The notes: a model not told the origin generated them from the letters alone. 64,000 nt of DNA from an uncultured Flavobacteriales bacterium (GCA_949373165.1 CASICO010000013.1:1-64000); one strand, 5' to 3'. Numbered from the stretch's first letter, positions 36,778 to 45,085 are shown. Translations and numbers: made by a program.

Positions 36778-37899
36778 TCAGGCGTTGAGCATGACCGGCA
36801 TCACCAGCATGAGGATGTCCTCTCCGCTGGCGGCCCCTTCTTGTTGTGGACGAATGATGCCCGCGCGATTCGGCGCACTCAACTCCAAGGTGATGTCCTT
36901 CGCATCCAAGTTGTTGAGCATGTCCAGAAGGAATCGGCTGTTGAAACCGATTTCCATGTCGTCTCCCGTGTAGCTGCAAGCCAAAGACTCCCGCGCCTCA
37001 TTGGCGAAGTCCACATCCTCTGCACTGATGGTCAGGCTGCTGCCCGCCAAAGTCAACCGCACTTGATGCGTGGTCTTGTTCGCGAAAATCGAAACCCGAC
37101 GAATGCTCCGCTGAAAGTCCTTGCGGTCAATCGTCATGCAATTCGGATTGTCCTTTGGAATGACGGCTTCGTAATTGGGGTATTTACCCTCGATGAGTCG
37201 ACACACGACATCCATTTCCCCATACTTAAAGTGGGCATTGGCCTCGTTGAAAGACACCACCACTTCATCGGTCATGGGAAGCGTCCCCTTGAGCAAATTC
37301 AACGGCTTCTTGGGGACAATCATCTCTGCATTCTCCGGCGCGGAAGCGTCCTTTCTTGCGTAGCGGACCAAGCGATGTGCATCGGTGGCCACAAAACTCA
37401 AATGGTCGTTCCTCAACTCGAAGAAAATGCCACTCATCACTGGCCGAAGGTCATCGCTTCCTGCAGCGAACAATGTCCGGCTGATGGCTTCTGCGAGCGT
37501 GTCAGAATCCAAAGTCACGGACGCCGCTCCCTCCAACTCGGGGGTTCTTGGAAATTCATCCGCATGCGCTCCAGCCAGTTTATACTTGCCTGCTTCGCTG
37601 GTCATTTCGACCCCGCAGGTTTTCGGATCCACTTTAAACGTTAAGGGGAGATCCTCAAAAGTCTTGAGAATGTCCAACAACATTTTGGCTGGAATCGCAA
37701 TGGCGCCCTCTTCCTCGGCGGTCACCTCGACCGAAGTGGTCATGGTGGTCTCGAGGTCACTGGCACTAATGGACGCTTTTCCCGGAGCGATCTCAAACAA
37801 AAAATTGTCGAGAATGGGAAGTGTGTTGCTGCTATTGAGCACACCACTGATGGCCTGAAGCTGGCGAAGCAAAGCGGTGCTGGAGACGATGAACTGCAT
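36778..37899 (-). CDS. dnaN: DNA polymerase III beta subunit (sliding clamp)
   Basis: The clamp that tethers the replicative polymerase to DNA. The 373-residue protein starts at the ATG at 37899 (MQFIVSSTALLRQLQ); 18 in-frame upstream codons carry no family sequence. Three clamp domains are visible. Motifs include LPILDNFLFEI, the SGIFFELRNDHLSFVATDAHRLVRY region, RLIEGKYPNYEAVIP and the C-terminal end RAGIIRPQ with the LVMPVML strand that shapes the peptide-binding pocket. TATTTTCG lies 17 bases before the start. No dnaA or DnaA-box cluster is nearby, which is normal for Bacteroidota. Confidence 0.96.
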   Translation of the reverse strand: MQFIVSSTALLRQLQAISGVLNSSNTLPILDNFLFEIAPGKASISASDLETTMTTSVEVTAEEEGAIAIPAKMLLDILKTFEDLPLTFKVDPKTCGVEMTSEAGKYKLAGAHADEFPRTPELEGAASVTLDSDTLAEAISRTLFAAGSDDLRPVMSGIFFELRNDHLSFVATDAHRLVRYARKDASAPENAEMIVPKKPLNLLKGTLPMTDEVVVSFNEANAHFKYGEMDVVCRLIEGKYPNYEAVIPKDNPNCMTIDRKDFQRSIRRVSIFANKTTHQVRLTLAGSSLTISAEDVDFANEARESLACSYTGDDMEIGFNSRFLLDMLNNLDAKDITLELSAPNRAGIIRPQQEGAASGEDILMLVMPVMLNA

Positions 37900-37916
37900 T
37901 CGGATGTAATGGACTT

Positions 37917-37924
37917 CGAAAATA
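37917..37924 (-). promoter_or_regulatory. -7 promoter element TATTTTCG for dnaN
   Basis: TAnnTTCG on the - strand, 17 bases before the dnaN ATG, giving a short leader of about 13 bases. It lies about 106 bases from the divergent element at 38030. Confidence 0.5.
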
Positions 37925-38029
37925 CAGTCAGACCTGTCCCCTAGCGCGCTCAATTCCCCTTCACTTTTTCACAACAGGTACACGGTCAGCCATCGGCCAC
38001 CCTGCATTGCACGAATCGCCGTTCCTGCC

Positions 38030-38037
38030 TATTTTCC
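38030..38037 (+). promoter_or_regulatory. -7-like element TATTTTCC four bases before the 38042 start
   Basis: TAnnTTC with the final G replaced by C. Spacing to the ATG is exactly four bases, as at the other predicted leaderless genes. Confidence 0.4.
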
Positions 38038-38041
38038 CATC

Positions 38042-38398
38042 ATGATGAAAATGGCGCTCTCTCAGTTTGCTTGCACCGCTCTGCTCAGCCTTGGACTGTT
38101 CACCTCGGCCCTTCAAGCCCAAGTGGGCAATTCTACAGGGGAACCGGACGCCATACTGGCCAGCATTGAAGGAACTTTGACCCGCGAAGCCTTGAACGCC
38201 ACCCGCATGTCATTGGAGGATATGGGACACACGTTCAACTACGGCAGTTTCCAGTTTCGCCCCGACGGCAAGCTCGTGGGTGTCGAGATCTTCCTGATCT
38301 TGGAAGGTCAGGAGTTTCGTGAATACGTGGAGTTTGTGAGTGACACCTGCATCCTGGAGATTTCCAAAGCACAGGGAATCAAGATGGAAGGCTGTTGA
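38042..38398 (+). CDS. Small secreted protein of unknown function
   Basis: 118 residues: an N-terminal signal peptide (FACTALLSLGLFTSALQAQ, cleavage near residue 27) and a compact 90-residue body with one helix (TREALNATRMSLEDMG) and three or four strands (YGSFQFRPDGKLVGVEIFLI, EFREYVEFVSD). Two Cys near the C-terminus (TCILE and EGC) could pair. I do not recognise the family. The 3' end overlaps the convergent GT9 gene by 20 bases. Confidence 0.7.
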   Translation: MMKMALSQFACTALLSLGLFTSALQAQVGNSTGEPDAILASIEGTLTREALNATRMSLEDMGHTFNYGSFQFRPDGKLVGVEIFLILEGQEFREYVEFVSDTCILEISKAQGIKMEGC

Positions 38399-39452
38399 CC
38401 TGCTCAACCGCCTCGACTACCTGATTCACAGTCAAGCTTTCGCCGCAGCGGAAATGTCCCTTAGGACACTGCTTTAACCCGTGCACACCACATGGTTTAC
38501 AGTCCAATCCAGCGGATTCTACATTCAACTCGGTGTTGAGGCCCCATCCCCCATGGAGTGCGCTTGGCAAGACCCCAAATCCAAAGCTGGGGGTCGTGCT
38601 GCAAAACACCCCCACCACGGAACACCGCATCGCACCCGCGATGTGCAACGGCGCGCTGTCATTGCTCACAACAACATGGGCAGTGGCCATGAAGGCGGCT
38701 GTCCCCAATAGACTTAAATCACCTGCGCACACCAAAGGACGACGCAGACACCGGTCGGCGATCGCAACCAACCTTTCGCGGTCTGCGCCCCCGCCAATCA
38801 ACACGACAGGTCGCCCAGGCCAGCGCTGAGTCAAAACGTCGGCAAGCGAAGACCAATGCTGGGACGGCCAGCGTTTGGTTTCCCAAACACTCCCAGGGGC
38901 CAACAGAATGGCCCCTGAAGGCCAAGCCGATGCGGCTTCCCGGTGCTGTAGCTGCGGGTGCAGCTTTGGGCAATCCAAGTCAGGATCAAAAGACCCCACC
39001 GCATCTTGAATGTGGCTGTGGTTTCGCTCCGTTTCATGTCGCCCATCTCCAAGAAGATGAGGGAAAGAAACCACGCCGCGCTGGCCTTTCGCAGGTGAAC
39101 CTTCAAATGCCGTTCTTCGCTGAGCTCCTGACCACCTCGACAACCATGCCATGCTCCCATACCGGTGCAAATTGACCAACTGCTCGGCCTGGACGGAATG
39201 AACGCCTCTGGCGATGGAGAGCAATCGAGGATATTTCTTCCACCCTTTCCTGTCCCAAACCACAACACGTTCGACAAAAGGGTGCCCCTCAAATAAACCC
39301 TCAGCACCCCGACGGACCACCACACCAATGGGGTCTTCGGGAAATACACGGTGCCAAGACTCCAACAAGGCCGTGGACAAAACCACGTCGCCAAGGAATG
39401 CCGGTTGGAGCAAAAAAAGCCCCCCCTTTTTGTCCATCTCGACCGTCTTCAT
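38379..39452 (-). CDS. Glycosyltransferase family 9 (heptosyltransferase-like)
   Basis: 357 residues from the ATG at 39452. GT9 features: N-terminal LLQPAFLGDVVLSTALLESW, the donor-binding APGSVWETKRWPSQHW, VLIGGGADRERL, and the C-terminal VVSNDSAPLHIAGAM with the conserved Asp-Ser. GT9 enzymes add heptose or related sugars to the LPS core at the inner face of the membrane. The start overlaps the dapD stop by two bases (ATGA arrangement), so the genes are co-translated, though their functions differ. An alternative start, five codons downstream (MDKKG), fits the domain equally well. Confidence 0.87.
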   Translation of the reverse strand: MKTVEMDKKGGLFLLQPAFLGDVVLSTALLESWHRVFPEDPIGVVVRRGAEGLFEGHPFVERVVVWDRKGWKKYPRLLSIARGVHSVQAEQLVNLHRYGSMAWLSRWSGAQRRTAFEGSPAKGQRGVVSFPHLLGDGRHETERNHSHIQDAVGSFDPDLDCPKLHPQLQHREAASAWPSGAILLAPGSVWETKRWPSQHWSSLADVLTQRWPGRPVVLIGGGADRERLVAIADRCLRRPLVCAGDLSLLGTAAFMATAHVVVSNDSAPLHIAGAMRCSVVGVFCSTTPSFGFGVLPSALHGGWGLNTELNVESAGLDCKPCGVHGLKQCPKGHFRCGESLTVNQVVEAVEQVNSLPS

Positions 39453-40306
39453 ACCGCCACTGCGTGGGTTCTCAATGCATCGTTCAATGAAGTTTTTCGG
39501 TCCGTGCTTTCCTTTCTGTGCCCTACAATGAGCGCACAAGGCACACCAAATTCTCCTGCTGGAAATGACTTTTGACGCGTGCCCGGAATCACAACGGCTC
39601 GTGGAGGAATCATGCCATGATGCTCCACCACCTCGTTGCCCGTCACATCCAAAATACGGGTGCTCGCGGTCAGGACCACCCCCGCTCCAAGCACCGCTTC
39701 TTTTCCAATGCGCACCCCTTCAACAACAATGGCCCGAGACCCCAAAAAAGCACCATCCTCTACAATCACGGGGGCAGCCTGGAGTGGCTCGAGCACGCCA
39801 CCAATCCCAACCCCTCCGCTGAGGTGAACATCCGCACCAATTTGAGCACAAGAACCCACTGTGGCCCATGTGTCCACCATGGTTCCGCTTCCGACATAAG
39901 CACCTATGTTCACATAGCTGGGCATCATGACCACGCCACGCCCCAGAAAAGAACCATATCGCGCGATCGCATGGGGCACCACACGCACTCCAGCCTCGGG
40001 GTGATTGCGCTTCAAATCCATTTTGTCGTGGAATTGAAAAGGCCCAACTTCCTCCACCCTCATCTCACGCATGGGGAAGTACATCACCACCGCTTTCTTG
40101 ACCCACTCATTCACTTGCCAACCGTCTTGAGCGGGCTCGGCGCAGCGAAGCCGCCCCTCATCCAGCCCCTGAATCACGGCATCCACAGCCTGCTTTACCT
40201 CAGGTGATTTGCGCTGATCAGGTGCATCCCACGCCCCTTCGATGGTGGCTCGGATTGATGTCCACTGGACATTTGTTGAGGTCTGCGTTTGGTTGGCCTT
40301 CTGCAT
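39449..40306 (-). CDS. dapD: 2,3,4,5-tetrahydropyridine-2,6-dicarboxylate N-succinyltransferase
   Basis: Lysine/meso-diaminopimelate synthesis enzyme that succinylates tetrahydrodipicolinate, needed for peptidoglycan and lysine. 285 residues with the DapD helical N-terminal domain and a left-handed beta-helix of hexapeptide repeats (MMPSYVNIGAYVGSGTMVDT, SCAQIGADVHLSGGVGIGG, LGSRAIVVEGVRIGKEAVLG), then IPPRAVVIPGTRQKSF. TATCTTCG lies exactly four bases before the ATG; only 47 bases separate it from ruvX on the other strand, whose own element also sits four bases from its start. Confidence 0.95.
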   Translation of the reverse strand: MQKANQTQTSTNVQWTSIRATIEGAWDAPDQRKSPEVKQAVDAVIQGLDEGRLRCAEPAQDGWQVNEWVKKAVVMYFPMREMRVEEVGPFQFHDKMDLKRNHPEAGVRVVPHAIARYGSFLGRGVVMMPSYVNIGAYVGSGTMVDTWATVGSCAQIGADVHLSGGVGIGGVLEPLQAAPVIVEDGAFLGSRAIVVEGVRIGKEAVLGAGVVLTASTRILDVTGNEVVEHHGMIPPRAVVIPGTRQKSFPAGEFGVPCALIVGHRKESTDRKTSLNDALRTHAVAV

Positions 40307-40310
40307 GTTG

Positions 40311-40318
40311 CGAAGATA
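40311..40318 (-). promoter_or_regulatory. -7 promoter element TATCTTCG, N4 before dapD
   Basis: Exact TAnnTTCG on the - strand with four bases (CAAC, - strand) before the dapD ATG; predicts transcription starting at or next to the start codon. Confidence 0.6.
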
Positions 40319-40341
40319 CCGGAGCCAAACCAGCTTAAGGG

Positions 40342-40349
40342 TAAATTTG
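40342..40349 (+). promoter_or_regulatory. -7 promoter element TAAATTTG, N4 before ruvX
   Basis: Perfect TAnnTTTG followed by CGTT and the ruvX ATG. With the divergent dapD element it forms a back-to-back promoter pair inside 47 bases. Confidence 0.65.
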
Positions 40350-40353
40350 CGTT

Positions 40354-40764
40354 ATGGCGCGATTCATTGCATTTGACTACGGAACAAGGCGCATCGGAGT
40401 CGCGGTCACAGACTCTGGTGCCATGATCGCCGCACCCGAAGGCACGTACTCGCCTCAAGAACTGGACAAGGCAATACAACGTCTGATTGGGGCGGAGCCT
40501 TGCGCCGGTTTTGTAGTGGGAATGCCTGGCTTGCTTACGGGAGAAACCACCGACAGCACGGCACCAATCCAGTCCTTCGTGTCCGAATTGAAAAAACGCC
40601 ACCCGTCGCTTTCCGTGGAACTGGTGGACGAAGACCACACCAGCCAAGAAGCGTCAATGGCGATGGTACAGTCGGGCATGAGGAAATCCAAGCGACGCCA
40701 AAAAGGCCAATTGGATCAGATTGCAGCCACGCTGATTCTTCAACGATTTTTGGATGCGCGGTAA
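40354..40764 (+). CDS. ruvX: RuvX/YqgF family RNase H-fold nuclease
   Basis: 136 residues, the usual length. RNase H-like fold with the first metal-binding Asp in AFDYGTRRIGVAVTD, the conserved VVGMPGLLTGE loop, VELVDEDHTSQEAS and the C-terminal Asp in KGQLDQIAATLILQ. In bacteria this protein takes part in 5' end maturation of pre-16S rRNA and was earlier proposed as a Holliday-junction resolvase. Predicted leaderless (TAAATTTG-N4-ATG). Ends six bases before the convergent HAD gene. Confidence 0.92.
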   Translation: MARFIAFDYGTRRIGVAVTDSGAMIAAPEGTYSPQELDKAIQRLIGAEPCAGFVVGMPGLLTGETTDSTAPIQSFVSELKKRHPSLSVELVDEDHTSQEASMAMVQSGMRKSKRRQKGQLDQIAATLILQRFLDAR

Positions 40765-40770
40765 GGCGTA

Positions 40771-41250
40771 TTACGCCTCTTCGTTCCCCTTAAAAACTTC
40801 GATCTCCTTGGTGGTTTTCACCAACTCCGTGAACCGGTCTTCATAACGTGTGGCGCGCACGACGTGGTTGTCAATCCAGTGGTAATTCCCTCCCCTAGGC
40901 TTGCCCATCAAAAGACCGTGATACTTGAATCCGTGCTCTGCGAACCACGCCTCCGTCACGCTGCGATGCTCTTCCGTTCGGCTGGTGAAAAAGGTGATGA
41001 TGTGCCCTTCATCATGCCAACGGTTCAACGTTTCCAAGGCGTCCGGAAATGGCACACAGGTCACCATGCGCTCTGCCTGCTCATTGGGCACATCTTCGGT
41101 GATGGTCCCATCGATGTCAATGAGAAAATTCTTGACTTCTTCCGGCAACTGGGGTGAGGCTGCTCTGCCTTCCGAATCTTGGACGGCTTGAAGAGAGGGG
41201 TCGGGTGTGTTTTTGGCCATGACGATTTTGCGCTTTTGCGAAAGGGTCAT
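40771..41250 (-). CDS. Small HAD-superfamily phosphatase, substrate unknown
   Basis: 159 residues from the ATG at 41250, chosen because a perfect TACATTTG element lies 12 bases before it and GGGAGG lies just upstream; an in-frame ATG at 41220 is the alternative. HAD motifs: nucleophile NFLIDIDGTITED (DxDGT), Thr/Ser in TFFTSRTEEH, Lys in GLLMGKPRGG and an acidic motif in HWIDNHVV. There is no large cap domain, so it probably acts on a small phosphoester or a macromolecule. It lies 26 bases after bshC in the same direction. Confidence 0.82.
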   Translation of the reverse strand: MTLSQKRKIVMAKNTPDPSLQAVQDSEGRAASPQLPEEVKNFLIDIDGTITEDVPNEQAERMVTCVPFPDALETLNRWHDEGHIITFFTSRTEEHRSVTEAWFAEHGFKYHGLLMGKPRGGNYHWIDNHVVRATRYEDRFTELVKTTKEIEVFKGNEEA

Positions 41251-41262
41251 TGCCTCCCACCT

Positions 41263-41270
41263 CAAATGTA
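41263..41270 (-). promoter_or_regulatory. -7 promoter element TACATTTG upstream of the HAD gene
   Basis: Perfect TAnnTTTG on the - strand, 12 bases before the ATG at 41250 and just outside the bshC stop. It supports that start and a separate promoter for the gene. Confidence 0.55.
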
Positions 41271-41276
41271 ATCCGA

Positions 41277-42896
41277 TTACGGCTTCACTGTATGCAGCAG
41301 AGGACTCCAATCATCTTCGTCATGCCCTTTGCGAAAATGTAGCGCCAACTGTGCCTCAAGGGACATTCCTGAAGGAGCGCCAGCTGCCCACTGTGAGGCC
41401 AAGACGTGCCAATTGACCACCCTTTCCTGAGCGACCCCCTCTGGGTACAGCCCTTGATGGAGTCGTGCCAAACGGGCCAAATCCACTTGGGACTGACGCC
41501 GAACCGCCCTTCGTGCCTGTTCGTCCAGCTTGTCGAGCAACTTGGCCATTTTGGCTTTGGTGGACTCCACACTTCCGAGCAACGATGCGTCCAGCTCCTT
41601 GAATGCAAGGCCAACTTCCTTCGCCCCCCGTTCCAAAGCCAAGCGTAAAGCCTGCGTGTCGGGCGGATCAGAATCCGAAACATGATTGGACTCCCAAACT
41701 TCTAAACGGTCTCCAAGCTGAGCATCACTGATTCCAAACTCCTCGGCCAAGGCCGACAATTTTTTAGACAAAACCCGGGCCCCATCTCTGGGCACCAAGG
41801 CCGGTTGAATCAATCCAAAGGCAGGAAACAACTGCGTCAACTGCAGCCAATAGGCCACCTCGGCCAAGCCGCCCACAACAGCGACATCGGGCAACACCAT
41901 GGATTGGAATACTGGACGCAGCAATGCATTGGGTGAAAACCGAGCTGGAGAAGACTCGAGTTCTTTTAAAACCGATTCGTCATCTGGCCAGACTTGGTCA
42001 CCCGCCGCCCAATGCCCAGCTTCACTGTGAATGCGTTCTCGCCTGCCTTCGGACAAGTAAAAAAGATTCACTGGCCTCACATGAACCTGTGGGGCATGCC
42101 CTTCCCTTTGCAAGGTGTCGTTGACCTCACTGACACAACGCTCGACCACCTTATCAGACAACTCTTTGGCCATCGCGCCCGAAAAAGCCGCCTTGAGGGT
42201 CACATCATCCCCATCAACCACCACGATTGTATCGTCTCCAAATGCACCGTGCATCCATCGCCGCATCACGTCTGTCAAGGCTCCGTGAGAGGCCTTGAGC
42301 AATGCGGACTTCCGCTCCCCCTCTACTCCAGCAGCATCACTCCAATTCTCCAACATGACCCGGAGTCCCTCCGTGCCCATTCGCCCCACGGCACCTCCAA
42401 CGGAGGCCGGCGACCATGTCTGCCACCCTTGGCCATCCCAAAGGGATTGAATCTCCTCAAAATCGTGGTCCTCTGAAGCCAGCCAGAAAACAGGAACAAC
42501 AGGTGTGCCCCAGCGCGCTTCCAACTGTTCCGCCAGCACCACAGCCGACAACACCTTGTAATACGTGAATGCCGGCCCTGTGGCCAAGCAAAGCTGATGA
42601 CCTGTGGTGACCGTTCTGGTTTCGGAAAGCCCCAATGCCGCGATCTTCTTCGATATCGCCTGTCCCGATTTTTGGTATTGTCTGGATACGGCTGAAACCA
42701 GCATCTCCCGATGTCCCTCTTCACGCGACAGGCCCTTTCTGAGTTGATCTAAATTGTCGGCCGTCGGCTGAAGTGGCCACGTTATTCCATGATCAGAGGC
42801 CTGAAGTCGGCCTTCCCACCATTTTCTTACCACATGATCGAAAGCCAGCGTTTCCATCAAAGGAAGACCACGCTGTGCACGGTTGGATTTCATCAT
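41277..42896 (-). CDS. bshC: Bacillithiol biosynthesis cysteine-adding enzyme BshC
   Basis: 539 residues, normal for the family. BshC performs the last step of bacillithiol synthesis, joining cysteine to GlcN-malate. Family blocks: TVTTGHQLCLATGPAFTYYK (nucleotide-fold signature), PVVPVFWLASEDHDFEEIQ, and later LRPVFQSMVLPDVAVVGGLAEVAYW, then a long coiled coil (VESTKAKMAKLLDKLDEQ). Its partner BshA is at 7123-8256, 33 kb away. Start: two consecutive ATGs; TAAGTCCG, one mismatch from the promoter consensus, lies four bases before the first. Confidence 0.94.
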   Translation of the reverse strand: MMKSNRAQRGLPLMETLAFDHVVRKWWEGRLQASDHGITWPLQPTADNLDQLRKGLSREEGHREMLVSAVSRQYQKSGQAISKKIAALGLSETRTVTTGHQLCLATGPAFTYYKVLSAVVLAEQLEARWGTPVVPVFWLASEDHDFEEIQSLWDGQGWQTWSPASVGGAVGRMGTEGLRVMLENWSDAAGVEGERKSALLKASHGALTDVMRRWMHGAFGDDTIVVVDGDDVTLKAAFSGAMAKELSDKVVERCVSEVNDTLQREGHAPQVHVRPVNLFYLSEGRRERIHSEAGHWAAGDQVWPDDESVLKELESSPARFSPNALLRPVFQSMVLPDVAVVGGLAEVAYWLQLTQLFPAFGLIQPALVPRDGARVLSKKLSALAEEFGISDAQLGDRLEVWESNHVSDSDPPDTQALRLALERGAKEVGLAFKELDASLLGSVESTKAKMAKLLDKLDEQARRAVRRQSQVDLARLARLHQGLYPEGVAQERVVNWHVLASQWAAGAPSGMSLEAQLALHFRKGHDEDDWSPLLHTVKP

Positions 42897-42900
42897 CCTT

Positions 42901-42908
42901 CGGACTTA
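42901..42908 (-). promoter_or_regulatory. -7-like element TAAGTCCG, N4 before bshC
   Basis: One mismatch to TAnnTTCG at the standard four-base distance from the start codon. Weak on its own. Confidence 0.35.
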
Positions 42909-42917
42909 TGACCAGGC

Positions 42918-43991
42918 TTACCGAAGAACGGTCACCGCACCTTGTTGGGCCTCTTGGCCTTGAGCAGCGCTTCCGGGCCACTCTATTCTCCAGACATATA
43001 CACCGGGCTTGAGCAGCTCGCCCTGCATGTCTCGACCATCCCACTGCGGCGATGCTGGATCCAAACGTGCGAGCAATTCACCCCAGCGGGAATAAATCTC
43101 ACAAGACATTGGGTTCACATCTCCAATTTCCGGCATGAAGACGTCATTCACGCCGTCCCCATTTGGAGAGAACGCATTGGGCACATAGAATTCGGATTCG
43201 ACAGGCAAACCTGCCATTTCTGGCCCCTTGACCTCTTGATTGTCTGACAACCAACCATCAATTGGATCGAAAAGGCTCAAACTGAAATCGTCGAAAAAGT
43301 AATAGGCCATCGTGGGGTTTTCCCCCATCACCACTTCCGCCTCCAAATCGGCATCTGCACCAAAGACACCAATGGTCATGAACCGAGAGGGACCCGAGGC
43401 CTCAAAAGCAAATGAAACGGTCTCCCAGCCCTGTTCATATCGGGCAAATGAGGACTGAAAAGTTGGAGGCAAAGGCAATTCCTGATCGCCCATTTGAATC
43501 GGCTGTTCCACAGAAAATGCCACCCCTAAGCCGTTCACTGCCAAACCTGCTCCAGATGTTGGCAACCACTCTCCATTGCTGATTTGAAAAGACAACGTAT
43601 AGTGCTGTCCCGCCTGCAATGGCGCATCAAACTCCATCACCAAGTATTCTCTCGACAACGGTTGACCTGGACTGTTTCTTTTGATGGCTGTAATGCCCGC
43701 CACTCCCCTTCCTTCTGCCGGCTGAACCCAAGCAATGGGGGTTTCTGGAAGATCGCCGCCCAACTCACCATCCAAATGAAAAAAGTCAGGGGTTGACATC
43801 CCGCTGAAGGCGTTGTTCCACCCGGGGAGCAATTGCCACATTCCCGGGGCCGAGGGCATAGACAGCGCAGATTCGAAACCAGGATTCACCAATTGGGCGG
43901 CCACACTTGCAGAGAAGCCACACAAGCCCAATGCCAGCACCAAATTCATGCAGACAAATCGGCTATTCATACCCCAAGGTTCCACACGCAT
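42918..43991 (-). CDS. Secreted protein with type B T9SS (gliding-motility-associated) C-terminal domain
   Basis: 357 residues from the ATG at 43991, preferred over 43970 because TATTTTGC stands exactly four bases before it. Either start leads into the same signal peptide (LVLALGLCGFSASVAAQ). Residues about 35-260 are a jelly-roll-like beta domain (VNPGFESALSMPSAPGMW, SFAFEASGPSRFMTIGVFG) resembling carbohydrate-binding modules. The C-terminal about 85 residues are the CHU_C type B sorting domain (YVPNAFSPNGDGVNDVF, YSRWGELL, WDGRDMQGELLKPGVYVW). Exported by the type IX system and probably surface-bound. Ligand unknown. Confidence 0.87.
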   Translation of the reverse strand: MRVEPWGMNSRFVCMNLVLALGLCGFSASVAAQLVNPGFESALSMPSAPGMWQLLPGWNNAFSGMSTPDFFHLDGELGGDLPETPIAWVQPAEGRGVAGITAIKRNSPGQPLSREYLVMEFDAPLQAGQHYTLSFQISNGEWLPTSGAGLAVNGLGVAFSVEQPIQMGDQELPLPPTFQSSFARYEQGWETVSFAFEASGPSRFMTIGVFGADADLEAEVVMGENPTMAYYFFDDFSLSLFDPIDGWLSDNQEVKGPEMAGLPVESEFYVPNAFSPNGDGVNDVFMPEIGDVNPMSCEIYSRWGELLARLDPASPQWDGRDMQGELLKPGVYVWRIEWPGSAAQGQEAQQGAVTVLR

Positions 43992-43995
43992 TCCT

Positions 43996-44003
43996 GCAAA
44001 ATA
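43996..44003 (-). promoter_or_regulatory. -7-like element TATTTTGC, N4 before the 43991 start
   Basis: TAnnTT followed by GC, four bases before the ATG at 43991; used here to decide between two in-frame starts. Confidence 0.4.
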
Positions 44004-44026
44004 CCAAAGAAATGTCATTAAAACGA

Positions 44027-44054
44027 GAAGGAGCCCCGCGTTCGGAGCTCCTTC
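44027..44054 (-). terminator. Terminator of the ECF sigma operon
   Basis: Inverted repeat GAAGGAGC/GCTCCTTC with a 12-base loop, followed on the - strand by CGTTTTAATG. It lies between the end of the sigma operon (44179) and the next gene, so it probably ends the operon transcript. Confidence 0.7.
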
Positions 44055-44149
44055 ACCTTAACCAAAACAACTTGAACCAAAATCTTCGTTGCGTTTGCAG
44101 GGTATCGACCTGCATGTAGAAGACGCATCGGGGCTCGATTTTGTTGCCT

Positions 44150-44169
44150 GCACCTTTCCCAAAAGGTGC
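44150..44169. other. Perfect 8-bp hairpin downstream of the sigma operon
   Basis: GCACCTTT-ccca-AAAGGTGC begins ten bases after the 44179 stop. No U-run follows, so it is not a normal terminator. With the terminator at 44027 it brackets about 120 bases of non-coding sequence that could be a long 3' UTR or a small RNA; nothing else is recognisable there. Confidence 0.6.
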
Positions 44170-44178
44170 TAACGAATG

Positions 44179-45027
44179 TCAACGTGCAAATCGACAGGAC
44201 ACCCCGACCCCAATCGCCCAATGCGAGCGGAGACCTGAGCTCCACTCTCCCCGCAACCAAGACGACCAGCGATCGTCGAATCGCCGCTCTAAGGCCAAAC
44301 GACCGCCCAGAGCCCATGTGTCAAATGGAACCCAATCCTGCCGTGCACTGCCCATTTGCTCGCGTTCATCCGGCATCCCAAAAGCAGGAATACGCTCCAC
44401 TTCGAATGGTGACCGATTCAACCGAGACCACTTGACATGAACGCCTCCCCACCAAGTCCACGCCTTCCCCTTTCGCGAGGGCTCATGGCTTCCCATACTC
44501 AACGAGATTGACCCCATTTGAATGGCTCTCTCAGTGAGACTTACAGGCAATGTGTCTAGCTCGACTCCCAATTCATAGGTGCGTTGAACCCATTGTTCCA
44601 ACCCACCTTGGCCATTGGGCTCAATGGCAAACGCGCTGTCGTCTAGGCTCAAAATGTCCATGGTCAACGCCCTGTGCACGCCCCACTCCGCTTCCAACTT
44701 CCACTGTTTGGCCTCTGTCTTCCATATGGCTCCACCCATGGCAGAAACAGCGGGCTGAATGGACGCCCCAACCCGCTCTGACAAAGGCACACCCGCAGCG
44801 TCTGAAATTTGACGCCAACCCAACATCGATACGCCAAAAACAGCGATGGGCTGAACAGAACGGCCCTTCACTTTCGCACGGTGGTGAGTGATGGTTGATT
44901 CCGCCAAGCGAAGGTCCAAATCCAGAACAAGCGGAACGCCATCCACGGTAATCGAGTCTTGGTGATTGCAAGAAGCCGAAGCCTGATGCGCCATCACCAT
45001 CATCACAAGGAACATGACTGACTTCAT
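44179..45027 (-). CDS. Outer-membrane-like secreted protein in sigma-factor operon, unknown
   Basis: 282 residues from the ATG at 45027, where a signal peptide begins (SVMFLVMMVMAHQASAS). An upstream in-frame ATG at 45099 would overlap the previous gene and hide the signal. The body is rich in alternating strands ending in aromatic residues (TWWGGVHVKWSRL, WALGGRLALERRFDDRWS, WAIGVGVSCRFAR), the pattern of a small outer-membrane barrel. No family recognised. It is the last gene of an operon with the ECF sigma factor and its putative anti-sigma, so its level is probably tied to envelope signals (inference). Confidence 0.66.
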   Translation of the reverse strand: MKSVMFLVMMVMAHQASASCNHQDSITVDGVPLVLDLDLRLAESTITHHRAKVKGRSVQPIAVFGVSMLGWRQISDAAGVPLSERVGASIQPAVSAMGGAIWKTEAKQWKLEAEWGVHRALTMDILSLDDSAFAIEPNGQGGLEQWVQRTYELGVELDTLPVSLTERAIQMGSISLSMGSHEPSRKGKAWTWWGGVHVKWSRLNRSPFEVERIPAFGMPDEREQMGSARQDWVPFDTWALGGRLALERRFDDRWSSWLRGEWSSGLRSHWAIGVGVSCRFAR

Positions 45028-45085
45028 AGAACCCCGCAAAATCAGCCTCCCATTGGAGACCACCAATTTTTTGTGGCCGTAAAAA

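Noticed and set aside
36841..37644. A 267-codon + strand open frame inside dnaN
   Set aside because: It is the shadow of the dnaN reading frame; nothing in its sequence resembles a protein family.
36778..38041. A replication origin near dnaN
   Set aside because: No DnaA-box cluster, AT-rich unwinding region or dnaA gene is visible; in Bacteroidota dnaN is often away from the origin.
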